In this document: positions 17,730 to 25,210 of the stretch, in pieces
Position numbering within the stretch: position 1 is the stretch's first letter
How the letters are laid out: each line of letters begins with the position of its first letter
Notes under the pieces: generated by a model
Database searches by the model: none
What the model was told of the DNA's origin: nothing
The model's input: the letters and a program-made list of their open reading frames with translations, nothing else
Assembly: GCA_046724655.1 (NCBI GenBank)
Contig: JBKOWY010000010.1
Location: forward strand, 1-42,657
DNA length: 42,657 bases
DNA from: JALZAA01 sp046724655
Lineage (GTDB): Bacteria > Actinomycetota > Acidimicrobiia > IMCC26256 > JACDBD01
Direction of reading: 5' to 3'
Translations under genes and position numbers: made by a program

Positions 17730-18580
17730 GCGTCGTCGTCGGCGTCCTCGTCGGCGCGCTCACCGTGCTGTTCCTGCGCGTGGCCGGACGCGAGATGCTG
17801 GAGATGCCGGCGCTGGCGCGCACCAATTACCGCGGGTACCCGCTGCCCACCGCGGGCGGCATCCTGATCGTCCTGGCCGTCCTGGTGATCGAGGCGGGAC
17901 GGGCGATCCTTGGCGCGGCGGGAGTGGGGGAGGATCCCGGGCTCACGTTGTCCCGCAGCCTCGTCCTGTTCGCCGCCTTCGGGTTCGGGTTCCTCGGTTT
18001 CATCGACGACCTGCTCGGCGCGGGCGACGACCGAGGCTTCCGCGGCCATGTCCGCGCCCTCGCCGAGGGCAGGCTCACGACGGGGTTCCTCAAGCTGTTC
18101 GGCGGGGCCGGGGTCGCGGTGGTCCTCGTGGCGACACCCGGGTTCGCGACCGGCCGCCGCCTGATCACCGACGCTGTGCTGATCGCGCTGGCGGCGAACT
18201 TCGCCAATCTGCTCGACCTCGCTCCGGGCCGTCTGATCAAGGCCTCCTGGGTCGCGTACCTGCCGTTGGCGGTCGTCCTCGGCACCGACGACATCGGGGT
18301 CGCGATCGCGCCGATCATGGGCGCAGGGCTCGGTCTGCTGCCCGACGACCTCCGCGAGAACCTCATGCTCGGTGACACGGGCGCCAACGTGATCGGCGCC
18401 ACCCTCGGCCTCGCCGTCGTGATCGGCCTCGGCGGCACGGCGCGAGCCGGGGTGCTCGTGGCGTTGATCGTGCTGAACGTCCTGGCGGAACTGCTGTCGT
18501 TCAGTCGCGTGATCGACCGCGTCGGCTTCCTGCGCGCGTTCGACCGGCTCGGTCAGCGCCCCGAGCGCCGCCAAGCCTGA
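17726..18580 (+). CDS. MraY/WecA-like (GT4) polyprenyl-phosphate glycosyl-1-phosphate transferase
   Basis: 284 residues, about eight helices, starting at a TTG that overlaps the previous stop (TTGA). Motifs: Asp94-Asp95 in FLGFIDDLLG, the NFANLLDLAPGR block (158-169) replacing the usual N..N..DG.DG, and GDTGANVIGATLG (216-228). This variant with L-L-D-x-x-P-G-R is one I associate with steA-linked clusters rather than with canonical MraY. It probably attaches a sugar-1-phosphate to a polyprenyl phosphate at the inner face of the membrane; donor and product are unknown. It ends the large operon. Confidence 0.85.
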   Translation: MSVVVGVLVGALTVLFLRVAGREMLEMPALARTNYRGYPLPTAGGILIVLAVLVIEAGRAILGAAGVGEDPGLTLSRSLVLFAAFGFGFLGFIDDLLGAGDDRGFRGHVRALAEGRLTTGFLKLFGGAGVAVVLVATPGFATGRRLITDAVLIALAANFANLLDLAPGRLIKASWVAYLPLAVVLGTDDIGVAIAPIMGAGLGLLPDDLRENLMLGDTGANVIGATLGLAVVIGLGGTARAGVLVALIVLNVLAELLSFSRVIDRVGFLRAFDRLGQRPERRQA

Positions 18581-18587
18581 GACGCCG

Positions 18588-20039
18588 TTACGGACGGCAG
18601 TCCGGCTTCACGTACAGCACGCGGACGCCGCCGAATCGGGCCGTCTCTTCGAATCCGGCCTGGCTGAGCCGGGGCTCGAGGTCGAGATCGGCGTAGCGGC
18701 GGGTCCAGACGAGCACCGCGCACACGTCCGCCTTCGCGGCTGCGGCTGCGAGCTTTGACGCCGTGATCTGACCCTGCTCGATGCGCTTGATCGAAGAGTC
18801 GTCGAAGGACGGGACGGTGAGCCGGTCGGCCCGCCAGAGCAGGCCGGGCTCGTCGCTGATGACGAGACCATTCGACGGAGTTCTGCGCAGCGCGTCGACC
18901 GCGGCCTGCTCATGCCGGTCGTAGCCGTCCGGCCACAGCAGCGAATCGACGTTGCTGAAGTACCAGGGGGTGACCGCGACCGCGGCCACAAGCAACGGTA
19001 CGAGCGGCGGCGGTCGCAGAGCGACGAGCAACGCGAGCGGTGGGATGAGGTGGGCGACGTGCGGCCTCCAGAAGGCCGGCTCGTACACGAGCAGCGCGAG
19101 CTCGGCGCCGAGCCACATGACGAGGACGGTGGCGGGGCGGAACAGCAACGGCTCCCGCGCGCTCGACGCCGGTCGCGTCGCGCGCGTCCAGGCGATCGCG
19201 CCGATCGCGGCGACGAGAAGCGCGAGGGCGGCCGCCACCAGCACGTATGGGTCCCGGTCCGTGAGGGTGTGAAACACCTTCGTCAGGGCGCCGGGGTACG
19301 ACGTCAGGCGGGACGCGTCCCGGTTGTAGGCAAGGGACTGGTCCCAGACCCGCTCCAGCCCCCAGGGCAGGGCCGCCCCGAGGACCACGACGACCGCCGC
19401 GCCCACGGCGTAGGCGAGATCACGGTGACGGCGGCGGGAGAGCACGAGCAGCGCGACCGCGAGCCCCGCGGGGGCTGTGAGTGCCTTGATGGCGACGGCC
19501 GCCCCGATGAGAGCCCCGGCACCAGTCGCCCGCGCGGTCGTCGGCGACTGCGCATACCCGAAGGCGACGGCGACGGCGGCGACCGCGAAGGCGATGGCGG
19601 GGCCATCGGAGGCGATCCCCGCCGTGGTGAAGACCACCGAGCCGCTCGTCGTGACCAGCACGGCGGCGACGATCGCTCCGCGACGCGACGCGATCCGCCG
19701 GCCGCCCGCGTACGTGGCGACGGTGACGGCGGCGCCGGCCACGAGCGGCAGCACGCGCGGCGCGTTCGTCGTGCGGAAACCGACCAGGTCGGCCACGAAC
19801 AGCAGCGGAAGATGCAATGGCCCCTGGGGCGAGAACAGCTCACGGAACGGGACGACGCCGTGGCGCATCTCGAGGGCGGACAGGCCGAAGAAGCCGTCGT
19901 CGTAGGTCAGGTGCCGGCTGGCGACGAACGCGGGGATGCGCAGCACCACGGCGACCACTGCGAGCGCGGCGGCGTCGAGGCGCCATGAACGCCGTGCAAT
20001 ATCGGGGCGCGTCAGTTCCGCCGCCACCGGACCTGCCAC
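18588..20039 (-). CDS. GT39/ArnT-like polytopic membrane glycosyltransferase
   Basis: 483 residues with about ten to eleven helices. The first loop carries TYDDGFFGLSALEMRHG and FSPQGPLHLP, the acidic motif and following segment typical of polyprenyl-phosphate-sugar-dependent transferases of the GT-C type (ArnT/PMT). The C-terminal 110 residues form a soluble extracytoplasmic domain. The GTG at 20039 is fixed by AAGGAGG 5 nt upstream; the frame is open to 20213 but that part is the repeat element described at 20053. Convergent with the GT4 gene (7 nt between stops). Target glycan or protein unknown. Confidence 0.82.
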   Translation of the reverse strand: MAGPVAAELTRPDIARRSWRLDAAALAVVAVVLRIPAFVASRHLTYDDGFFGLSALEMRHGVVPFRELFSPQGPLHLPLLFVADLVGFRTTNAPRVLPLVAGAAVTVATYAGGRRIASRRGAIVAAVLVTTSGSVVFTTAGIASDGPAIAFAVAAVAVAFGYAQSPTTARATGAGALIGAAVAIKALTAPAGLAVALLVLSRRRHRDLAYAVGAAVVVVLGAALPWGLERVWDQSLAYNRDASRLTSYPGALTKVFHTLTDRDPYVLVAAALALLVAAIGAIAWTRATRPASSAREPLLFRPATVLVMWLGAELALLVYEPAFWRPHVAHLIPPLALLVALRPPPLVPLLVAAVAVTPWYFSNVDSLLWPDGYDRHEQAAVDALRRTPSNGLVISDEPGLLWRADRLTVPSFDDSSIKRIEQGQITASKLAAAAAKADVCAVLVWTRRYADLDLEPRLSQAGFEETARFGGVRVLYVKPDCRP

Positions 20040-20052
20040 AATGCCCTCCTTA

Positions 20053-20107
20053 CGCCGTCGCAAGCTCCGGCTCTGCAACGACGGTCGGCAAGCCGCCGTC
20101 GCCGCGG
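20053..20107 (-). repeat. Leader element copy A, upstream of the GT39-like gene
   Basis: Read in gene sense this 55-nt element has a first arm CGGCGACGG, middle arm CCGTCGTTG, loop region with GAGCCGGAGCTTG and third arm GCGACGGCG, ending 13 nt before the GTG. It matches three other copies in the window at most positions. A TAACGT hexamer (20111-20116, minus) lies directly upstream. In this copy the first hairpin keeps six pairs (the middle arm diverges) and a loop base is missing. Confidence 0.85.
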
Positions 20108-20175
20108 CGGACGTTACTGCCCGATTTTCAGCGTGCCTGTGCACGCCATCCGCGTGTTTCCGGCGCGCGCCGTGG

Positions 20176-20181
20176 TAAATT
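20176..20181 (+). promoter_or_regulatory. Candidate pyrG -10 box and leader
   Basis: TAAATT is the only AT-rich hexamer in the 226-nt gap before pyrG. Two copies of the palindrome GGCGCGCGCC lie at 20162-20171 and 20226-20235, 64 bp apart, and GCGTGC-CTGT-GCACGC lies at 20131-20146. A run of six C occurs just after the predicted start of transcription (about 20191). The leader would be about 80 nt. No convincing -35. Confidence 0.4.
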
Positions 20182-20266
20182 CGTTGGTGTCCCCCCAGTG
20201 CCCTTCCGCACATCGTCCGGTGGGTGGCGCGCGCCGGGAGTCGGGTCTCGTGAGGCGGAGGTGGTC

Positions 20267-21928
20267 GTGGTCAAGCACATCTTCGTGACCGGAGGTGTGG
20301 CGTCGAGCCTCGGCAAGGGGCTAACGGCGTCCTCGCTCGGGCGGTTACTGAAGAGCCGGGGCCTGCGGGTGACGATGCAGAAGCTCGACCCCTACATCAA
20401 CGTCGACCCGGGCACGATGAACCCCTTCCAGCACGGGGAGGTCTTCGTCACCGACGACGGCGGCGAGACGGATCTCGACCTCGGGCACTACGAGCGCTTT
20501 GTGGACGTCCCGCTCACGAAGAAGTCGAACGCCACGACCGGCTCGATCTACCAGGAGGTGCTCGCCAAGGAGCGGCGCGGCGCCTACCTCGGCCAGACCG
20601 TGCAGGTCATCCCGCACATCACGGACGAGATCAAGGAGCGGATCGTCCGCCTCGCCGACGAGGACGTCGACGTCGTGATCACCGAGATCGGCGGGACGGT
20701 CGGCGACATCGAGATCCTCCCGTTCCTCGAGGCCGTCCGGCAGTTCCGCAAGGACGTCGGTCGGGACAACGTCTTCTATGTGCACGTCACCCTGGTGCCG
20801 TTCATCGGCCCGTCGGGTGAGCAGAAGACCAAGCCGACCCAGCACTCGGTCACGGAGCTGCGCAGCCGTGGTATCCAGCCCGATGCGATCGTGTGCCGGT
20901 CCGACCGTCCCATCCCGACACGGCTCAAGGAGAAGATCTCGCAGCTGTGCGACGTGCCCGAGGAGGGCATCGTGTCGGCGGTCGACGCCGACAGCCTGTA
21001 CGAGATCCCGCTCGTCCTCCATGACGAGGGCCTCGACGACTACGTGTGCCGGGTTCTGCACCTCGACGACCATGCGCCACGCCTCGACGAGTGGCGCGCC
21101 CTCATGCGTCGCGTCGAAGCCGCCGACCTGGAGGTGCGCATCGGGCTCGTGGGCAAGTACGTCAACCTGCCCGACGCGTACCTGTCGGTGGCCGAGGCGC
21201 TGCGGCACGGTGGCTACGCGTGCGGAGCGCGGGTCGAGATCGACTGGATCGCGTCCGACGACGCCGAGGGTCTACTTGCCGAAGGCCGTCTCCGGGACCT
21301 CGACGGCATCGTGATCCCCGGCGGCTTCGGTGTGCGGGGGGTAGAAGGAAAGGTCGCCGCCGCCGGCTTCGCCCGTGAGCACCGCGTCCCGTACCTCGGT
21401 CTGTGCCTGGGTCTGCAGTGCGCGGTGATCGAGTTCGCGCGGGACGCGTGCGGCTTGCTCGGCGCCAACTCGAGCGAGTTCAGCCCCAATACCCCCCACC
21501 CCGTCATCGATCTCATGGATGACCAGCGCGAAGTCGTCGACCTCGGCGGGACGATGCGCCTCGGCGCCTATCCGGCCAAGCTGGCGACAGGCACGATCGT
21601 GCAGCGCGCCTACGCCGAAGAGGTCATCTACGAGCGCCACCGCCACCGGTACGAGCTGAACAACAAGTACCGGCGCCGGCTCGAAGAAGCCGGTCTCGGG
21701 TGCTCGGGGACGTCTCCGGACGACCGGCTGGTGGAGTTCGTCGAGCTCGACCGTTCGCTGCACCCGTTCTTCGTCGCAACCCAGGCGCACCCCGAATTCA
21801 AGAGCCGCCCCGACCGGCCTCACCCTCTGTTCGCCGCGTTCGTCGCCGCGGCCCGGGACCGCGCCGAAGGCCGAGCTCCTCGGCTGCCGATGGAAGCGGC
21901 AGTGGGCGGTCCGGCCGCCGCCTCTTGA
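20267..21928 (+). CDS. pyrG: CTP synthase
   Basis: 553 residues. The synthetase domain opens with HIFVTGGVASSLGKGLTASS (P-loop) and contains KLDPYINVDPGTMNP; the glutaminase domain has the nucleophile in YLGLCLGLQCAVIEFARD near 380 and the catalytic His-Glu in AHPEFKSRP near 507. It makes CTP from UTP and glutamine in the cytoplasm. GTG 20267 has GGAGG 5 nt upstream; GTG 20261 is possible. It overlaps the NUDIX gene by TTGA. M. tuberculosis also has pyrG (Rv1699) followed by the NUDIX gene. Confidence 0.97.
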   Translation: MVKHIFVTGGVASSLGKGLTASSLGRLLKSRGLRVTMQKLDPYINVDPGTMNPFQHGEVFVTDDGGETDLDLGHYERFVDVPLTKKSNATTGSIYQEVLAKERRGAYLGQTVQVIPHITDEIKERIVRLADEDVDVVITEIGGTVGDIEILPFLEAVRQFRKDVGRDNVFYVHVTLVPFIGPSGEQKTKPTQHSVTELRSRGIQPDAIVCRSDRPIPTRLKEKISQLCDVPEEGIVSAVDADSLYEIPLVLHDEGLDDYVCRVLHLDDHAPRLDEWRALMRRVEAADLEVRIGLVGKYVNLPDAYLSVAEALRHGGYACGARVEIDWIASDDAEGLLAEGRLRDLDGIVIPGGFGVRGVEGKVAAAGFAREHRVPYLGLCLGLQCAVIEFARDACGLLGANSSEFSPNTPHPVIDLMDDQREVVDLGGTMRLGAYPAKLATGTIVQRAYAEEVIYERHRHRYELNNKYRRRLEEAGLGCSGTSPDDRLVEFVELDRSLHPFFVATQAHPEFKSRPDRPHPLFAAFVAAARDRAEGRAPRLPMEAAVGGPAAAS

Positions 21929-22488
21929 GCGACTTCCGGGTCGTCGGGTCCACGACGCTGGCCGATACCGGCTTCATCCGCCTGGCCGAAGCCCAAGTGG
22001 AGGGGGCGGGGGAGCGCTTCACCCGCCTGATCGTGCATCACCCCGGCGCCGTCGTGGTCGTGCCGATCCACGACGCCGAATCGGTGCTCATGGTGCGCCA
22101 GTTCCGCGCCCCGGTCGGCGGTGAGCTGCTCGAAGTGGTGGCCGGGAAGCGCGACGTCGCGGGTGAGGAGCCCGAGACAACAGCACGTCGTGAGATGCAC
22201 GAGGAGATCGGTCGTCGGCCAGGACGTCTCGTGAAGCTGTGCGAGTTCTTCAACTCACCCGGCTTCTGCGACGAGTACACGCACCTCTTCGCGGCACTCG
22301 ACCTCGAGGAGCTCGACTCAGCAACCGCCGTCAACCCCGAAGAGCGCGCCATGACCCTCGAGCGGGTTCCCCTTGCCGACGTCGACGACCTGATCGCTCG
22401 GGCGCAGATCGTCGACGCGAAGACCATCATCGGTCTGCTGCTCACACGTCGCTACCTCGCAGGCGACTACGACGGGTTCCGGGGCTGA
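21925..22488 (+). CDS. NUDIX hydrolase, ADP-ribose pyrophosphatase-like
   Basis: 187 residues from a TTG overlapping the pyrG stop. The NUDIX box begins at AGKRDVAGEEPETTARREMH and continues EEIGR; catalytic Glu residues of R-E-x-x-E-E are intact, while the last position is Arg rather than hydrophobic. The SPGFCDEYTHLFAALDL segment after it is typical of ADP-ribose pyrophosphatases, as in Rv1700 at the same place. It likely cleaves ADP-ribose to AMP and ribose 5-phosphate. Confidence 0.9.
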   Translation: MSDFRVVGSTTLADTGFIRLAEAQVEGAGERFTRLIVHHPGAVVVVPIHDAESVLMVRQFRAPVGGELLEVVAGKRDVAGEEPETTARREMHEEIGRRPGRLVKLCEFFNSPGFCDEYTHLFAALDLEELDSATAVNPEERAMTLERVPLADVDDLIARAQIVDAKTIIGLLLTRRYLAGDYDGFRG

Positions 22489-22541
22489 CGGAGTCCCTGG
22501 GGAAGCACCTTTCGAGCCGCCGAGCAGGCCATCATGCGGGC

Positions 22542-23537
22542 ATGACCGCCACTGCGAGGGCGGAGCGCAGCACCGAGAAGCTGAACCGCCTGCTCGACGA
22601 GCACGACTCCTGGCTCACCGTCGAGCGCGGGCTGGCCGCGAACTCACTTGCCGCGTACCGCCGCGACCTCCGACGCTACGCCGAGTTCCTACGCGCGCGC
22701 GGCGAGGACGACCCCGTCGCCGTGAGCGAAGCGACGGTGCTGGCGTATGTCGAGCACTTGCGGTCGGCACGAGACGACGATGGCCGCGCCCGCTTCGCCC
22801 CGGCGACGATCGCCCGCGCGCTCGTCGCTGTGCGCTCGTTCCATCGCTTCTGCGCCGAAGAGGGCTTTCTCGCCGTCGATCCCAGCGATCTGGTCGGCGC
22901 GCCGCGCGTGCCGCAAGGCATCCCCAAGGCTCTGTCGGAATCCGAGGTGGAATCGTTGCTCGACGCCGTCGTCGGCGACACCGCCCGTGCGCGGCGCGAC
23001 CGAGCCATCGTCGAGAGCTTGTACGCGACCGGCGTCCGCATCAGCGAACTCGTCGGGCTCGACCGCCGGGACCTGGATCTCGAGGAGGGGCTCGTGCGGG
23101 TGCTCGGCAAGGGAGGCAAGGAACGCATCGTTCCCGTCGGCCGATCGGCCCGGGACGCTCTGCGCCTGTATCTGGCTCGGGCTCGGCCAGAGCTGGTTCG
23201 GAACGGGCGCCGTGCCCGCGGTGACGGCGAAGCCGTGTTCCTGAACGCCCGCGGTGGCCGGCTCAGCCGGCAGAGCTGCTGGAAGATCGTGCGGACGGCA
23301 GGGGAGCGGGCGGGGCTCGGCGGTCGGCTCTCTCCGCACGTCCTGCGCCATTCCTGCGCCACGCACATGCTCGACCGGGGCGCCGACATCCGTGTGGTCC
23401 AGGAGCTGCTGGGCCACGCCAGCCTCTCGACCACCCAGGTCTACACGAAGGTGTCGGCCGAACGGCTCAGGGCCGTCTACGAGGCGGCCCACCCGAGGGC
23501 CAGATTCCCTGATCGCGCCGAGGGCCCCGGGCGATAG
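22542..23537 (+). CDS. xerD: Tyrosine recombinase XerD
   Basis: 331 residues. An N-terminal SAM-like core-binding domain (about 15-115) is followed by the catalytic domain with Arg in ATGVRISEL (about 165), Lys in GKGGKERIVP (about 190), His-x-x-Arg in SPHVLRHSCATHML (about 266), His in LLGHASLSTT (about 291) and the Tyr in QVYTKVS (about 300). Chromosome-dimer resolution at dif is the expected role. The conserved position between NUDIX and scpA (Rv1701-like) and normal length argue that it is the housekeeping gene, not a phage integrase. Confidence 0.93.
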   Translation: MTATARAERSTEKLNRLLDEHDSWLTVERGLAANSLAAYRRDLRRYAEFLRARGEDDPVAVSEATVLAYVEHLRSARDDDGRARFAPATIARALVAVRSFHRFCAEEGFLAVDPSDLVGAPRVPQGIPKALSESEVESLLDAVVGDTARARRDRAIVESLYATGVRISELVGLDRRDLDLEEGLVRVLGKGGKERIVPVGRSARDALRLYLARARPELVRNGRRARGDGEAVFLNARGGRLSRQSCWKIVRTAGERAGLGGRLSPHVLRHSCATHMLDRGADIRVVQELLGHASLSTTQVYTKVSAERLRAVYEAAHPRARFPDRAEGPGR

Positions 23538-23540
23538 GCT
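23535..23540 (+). promoter_or_regulatory. -10 box of a probable leaderless dksA-like mRNA
   Basis: TAGGCT overlaps the last bases of xerD and ends 6 nt before the ATG at 23547, the distance at which transcription would begin at the start codon itself. There is no Shine-Dalgarno site. Confidence 0.5.
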
Positions 23541-23546
23541 TGGCCG

Positions 23547-23885
23547 ATGGCCGGGACGCTCCATTCGACGCTGCGCGACCAACTCGAGGAGGAACGCGCG
23601 CGTCTGCTCGACCAGCTGCGGCAGCTGGGGATCGGTCCCGGCGGCAAGCTCGACTTCGACGACGGCTTTGCCGACTCGGGGCAGGTGACGGCGGAACGCT
23701 CCGAGGTCGAGGCGCTCGGGGGAACGCTCCTCGACACCCTGCGTGAGACCGAGGATGCACTCCGCAAGTTCGACGAGGGGACGTACGGCCTCTGCGAGTC
23801 CTGCGGAAACCAGATCGCCGAGCCGCGCCTGGAGGCCATGCCGGCCGCGCGTCTCTGCATCAACTGCGCGTCCAAGCGCCGCTGA
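23547..23885 (+). CDS. DksA/TraR-type C4 zinc-finger protein
   Basis: 112 residues: an N-terminal helical hairpin (about 5-75) with the acidic turn DFDDGFADSG, then a C4 zinc finger formed by Cys83, Cys86, Cys104 and Cys107 (LCESCGNQI, LCINCASK). Family members bind the RNA polymerase secondary channel; the hairpin tip here lacks a clear Asp-x-x-Asp-Ala motif, so DksA-like control is not certain. Similar small proteins are common in actinobacteria. The start is set by the leaderless promoter at 23535. Confidence 0.87.
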   Translation: MAGTLHSTLRDQLEEERARLLDQLRQLGIGPGGKLDFDDGFADSGQVTAERSEVEALGGTLLDTLRETEDALRKFDEGTYGLCESCGNQIAEPRLEAMPAARLCINCASKRR

Positions 23886-23926
23886 ATCGCGGCGGCGACG
23901 GCGGCCGTCCAAGGTCGTCCGAATAG

Positions 23927-24577
23927 GTGTTGAGCGCCGACGTCGAAGAGCGCCTCGTCTTCTTCGGCTGCCTGTTCTTCGCCATCATCCTCCACGAGAT
24001 CAGTCATGGGGTCGTCGCGCTGTTCTTCGGTGACGACACGGCCAAGCGTGCGGGTCGGATCACGTTGAACCCGATTCCCCACATCGACCCCTTCGGCTCG
24101 GTTCTGCTCCCGGCGATGCTGACGATCACCGGCTTCGGGGCGTTCGGCTGGGCCAAGCCGGTGCCGGTCAACCCGGCCAAGCTGCGGAACCCGCGCCGCG
24201 AGATGCTCTTCGTGGGTCTCGCCGGTCCGCTCTCGAACTTCGCGTTGATGGTGATCGCCGCGGTGGCGGCGCGGGCGGCGTACGGCGCGTACACCGGCGA
24301 AGCCAGCCGTATCGCCGACCTCCCGCTGGTCATCCAGGTCCTGCTGTTCTTCGCGCTCGGGAACCTGCTGCTGGGACTGTTCAACCTGCTGCCGATTCCG
24401 CCACTCGACGGGTCGTCGCTCATCGAGCGGGTCCTGCCCAACGACTGGCTGCCGGCGTGGTACAGGTTCCGGCCCTACGGGATCCTCGTGCTGCTGCTCC
24501 TCGGGCTGTCGACGAACGTGTTCGGGCGACTGCTCGCGCCGTTCATCGACAGCCTGTTCGACTTCATCGTTCAATGA
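23927..24577 (+). CDS. Site-2 protease (M50) family membrane metalloprotease
   Basis: 216 residues with about five to six membrane helices. The zinc motif HEISH is at 23-27 and the third ligand lies in NLLPIPPLDGSSL near 165. This is the short M50 subfamily without PDZ domain. It cuts membrane proteins; substrate unknown. The start is GTG 23927 or the adjacent TTG 23930. It overlaps the HD gene by ATGA. The 41-nt gap upstream contains a stretch similar to the first arm of the repeat element. Confidence 0.9.
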   Translation: MLSADVEERLVFFGCLFFAIILHEISHGVVALFFGDDTAKRAGRITLNPIPHIDPFGSVLLPAMLTITGFGAFGWAKPVPVNPAKLRNPRREMLFVGLAGPLSNFALMVIAAVAARAAYGAYTGEASRIADLPLVIQVLLFFALGNLLLGLFNLLPIPPLDGSSLIERVLPNDWLPAWYRFRPYGILVLLLLGLSTNVFGRLLAPFIDSLFDFIVQ

Positions 24578-25113
24578 CGCGCGTGAAACCGCTGCACCTC
24601 GTCGAGCGGTTCTTCCGAGCCCTATGGCCGGGACCGCCGCGGCCGCGCGACGTGGCGTGGGTCCAGAGCATCCTCGAGCCCGGTGAGCTGACATTGTGGC
24701 GCGAGCTCCCGAACCACGACCGCCGGTACTCGATCCGCGTGGCCAAGCAAGTCGAAGCCGGCCTCGCCGGCACCGAGCACGCCGGTGAGTCGCGCTGGCT
24801 CGCCGCCGCCCTGCTCCACGACGTCGGGAAACTCGACGCCGGGCTGGGCGTGGTCGGACGCAGCGTCGCGACCGTTGTCGGCGCGTCGGCGAAGAAGGCG
24901 CGCATCGACCTCTGGACCTCGAGACCCGGCTTCCGCGGGCGCGTAGGCCGCTACCTGCGCCACGACGAGCGGGGAGCAGCCCGGATCCGCTCCGTCGGCG
25001 GGCGAGACGAGGCGGCGCGCTGGGCGCTCGCGCACCATCGCCGCGACCGCTGGCCGGCGAGCGGGGTGCCCACGCCGGTCGCCGAGGTCCTGGAGGCCGC
25101 CGACAACGCGTAG
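24574..25113 (+). CDS. HD-domain protein, possibly lacking one metal ligand
   Basis: 179 residues. The HD motif is ALLHDVGKLDAG (His82-Asp83), and a later His pair lies in ALAHHRRDRWP near 157. The first metal-binding His expected in RHSLRVA-type motifs appears as Tyr52 in DRRYSIRVAKQ, so metal binding may be altered. Family members are phosphohydrolases of nucleotides or cyclic nucleotides. Coupled to the M50 protease by a 4-nt overlap. Confidence 0.75.
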   Translation: MTRVKPLHLVERFFRALWPGPPRPRDVAWVQSILEPGELTLWRELPNHDRRYSIRVAKQVEAGLAGTEHAGESRWLAAALLHDVGKLDAGLGVVGRSVATVVGASAKKARIDLWTSRPGFRGRVGRYLRHDERGAARIRSVGGRDEAARWALAHHRRDRWPASGVPTPVAEVLEAADNA

Positions 25114-25135
25114 GTTCGCGGTCTCTTCCTCCGCC

Positions 25136-25185
25136 CGCGTTGGGTCTCAAACCTGGTGTAGAGCGCCGGTTTCAGACCCAACGCG
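25136..25185. terminator. Long inverted repeat between convergent HD gene and trpS
   Basis: CGCGTTGGGTCTCAAACC (25136-25153) pairs with GGTTTCAGACCCAACGCG (25168-25185): 17 of 18 positions pair with a single C-C mismatch around a 14-nt loop. It lies 22 nt after the HD stop and 25 nt before the trpS stop, so it can form in both transcripts and is a natural bidirectional terminator candidate. It lacks a U-tract on either side. Confidence 0.6.
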
Positions 25186-25210
25186 CCCAGAGGGGGCGCG
25201 TTGCAGTCGC

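Noticed and set aside
22542..23537. Phage integrase
   Set aside because: The tyrosine recombinase lies in the conserved housekeeping order next to NUDIX and scpA, far from the capsid island, so XerD is the better call.
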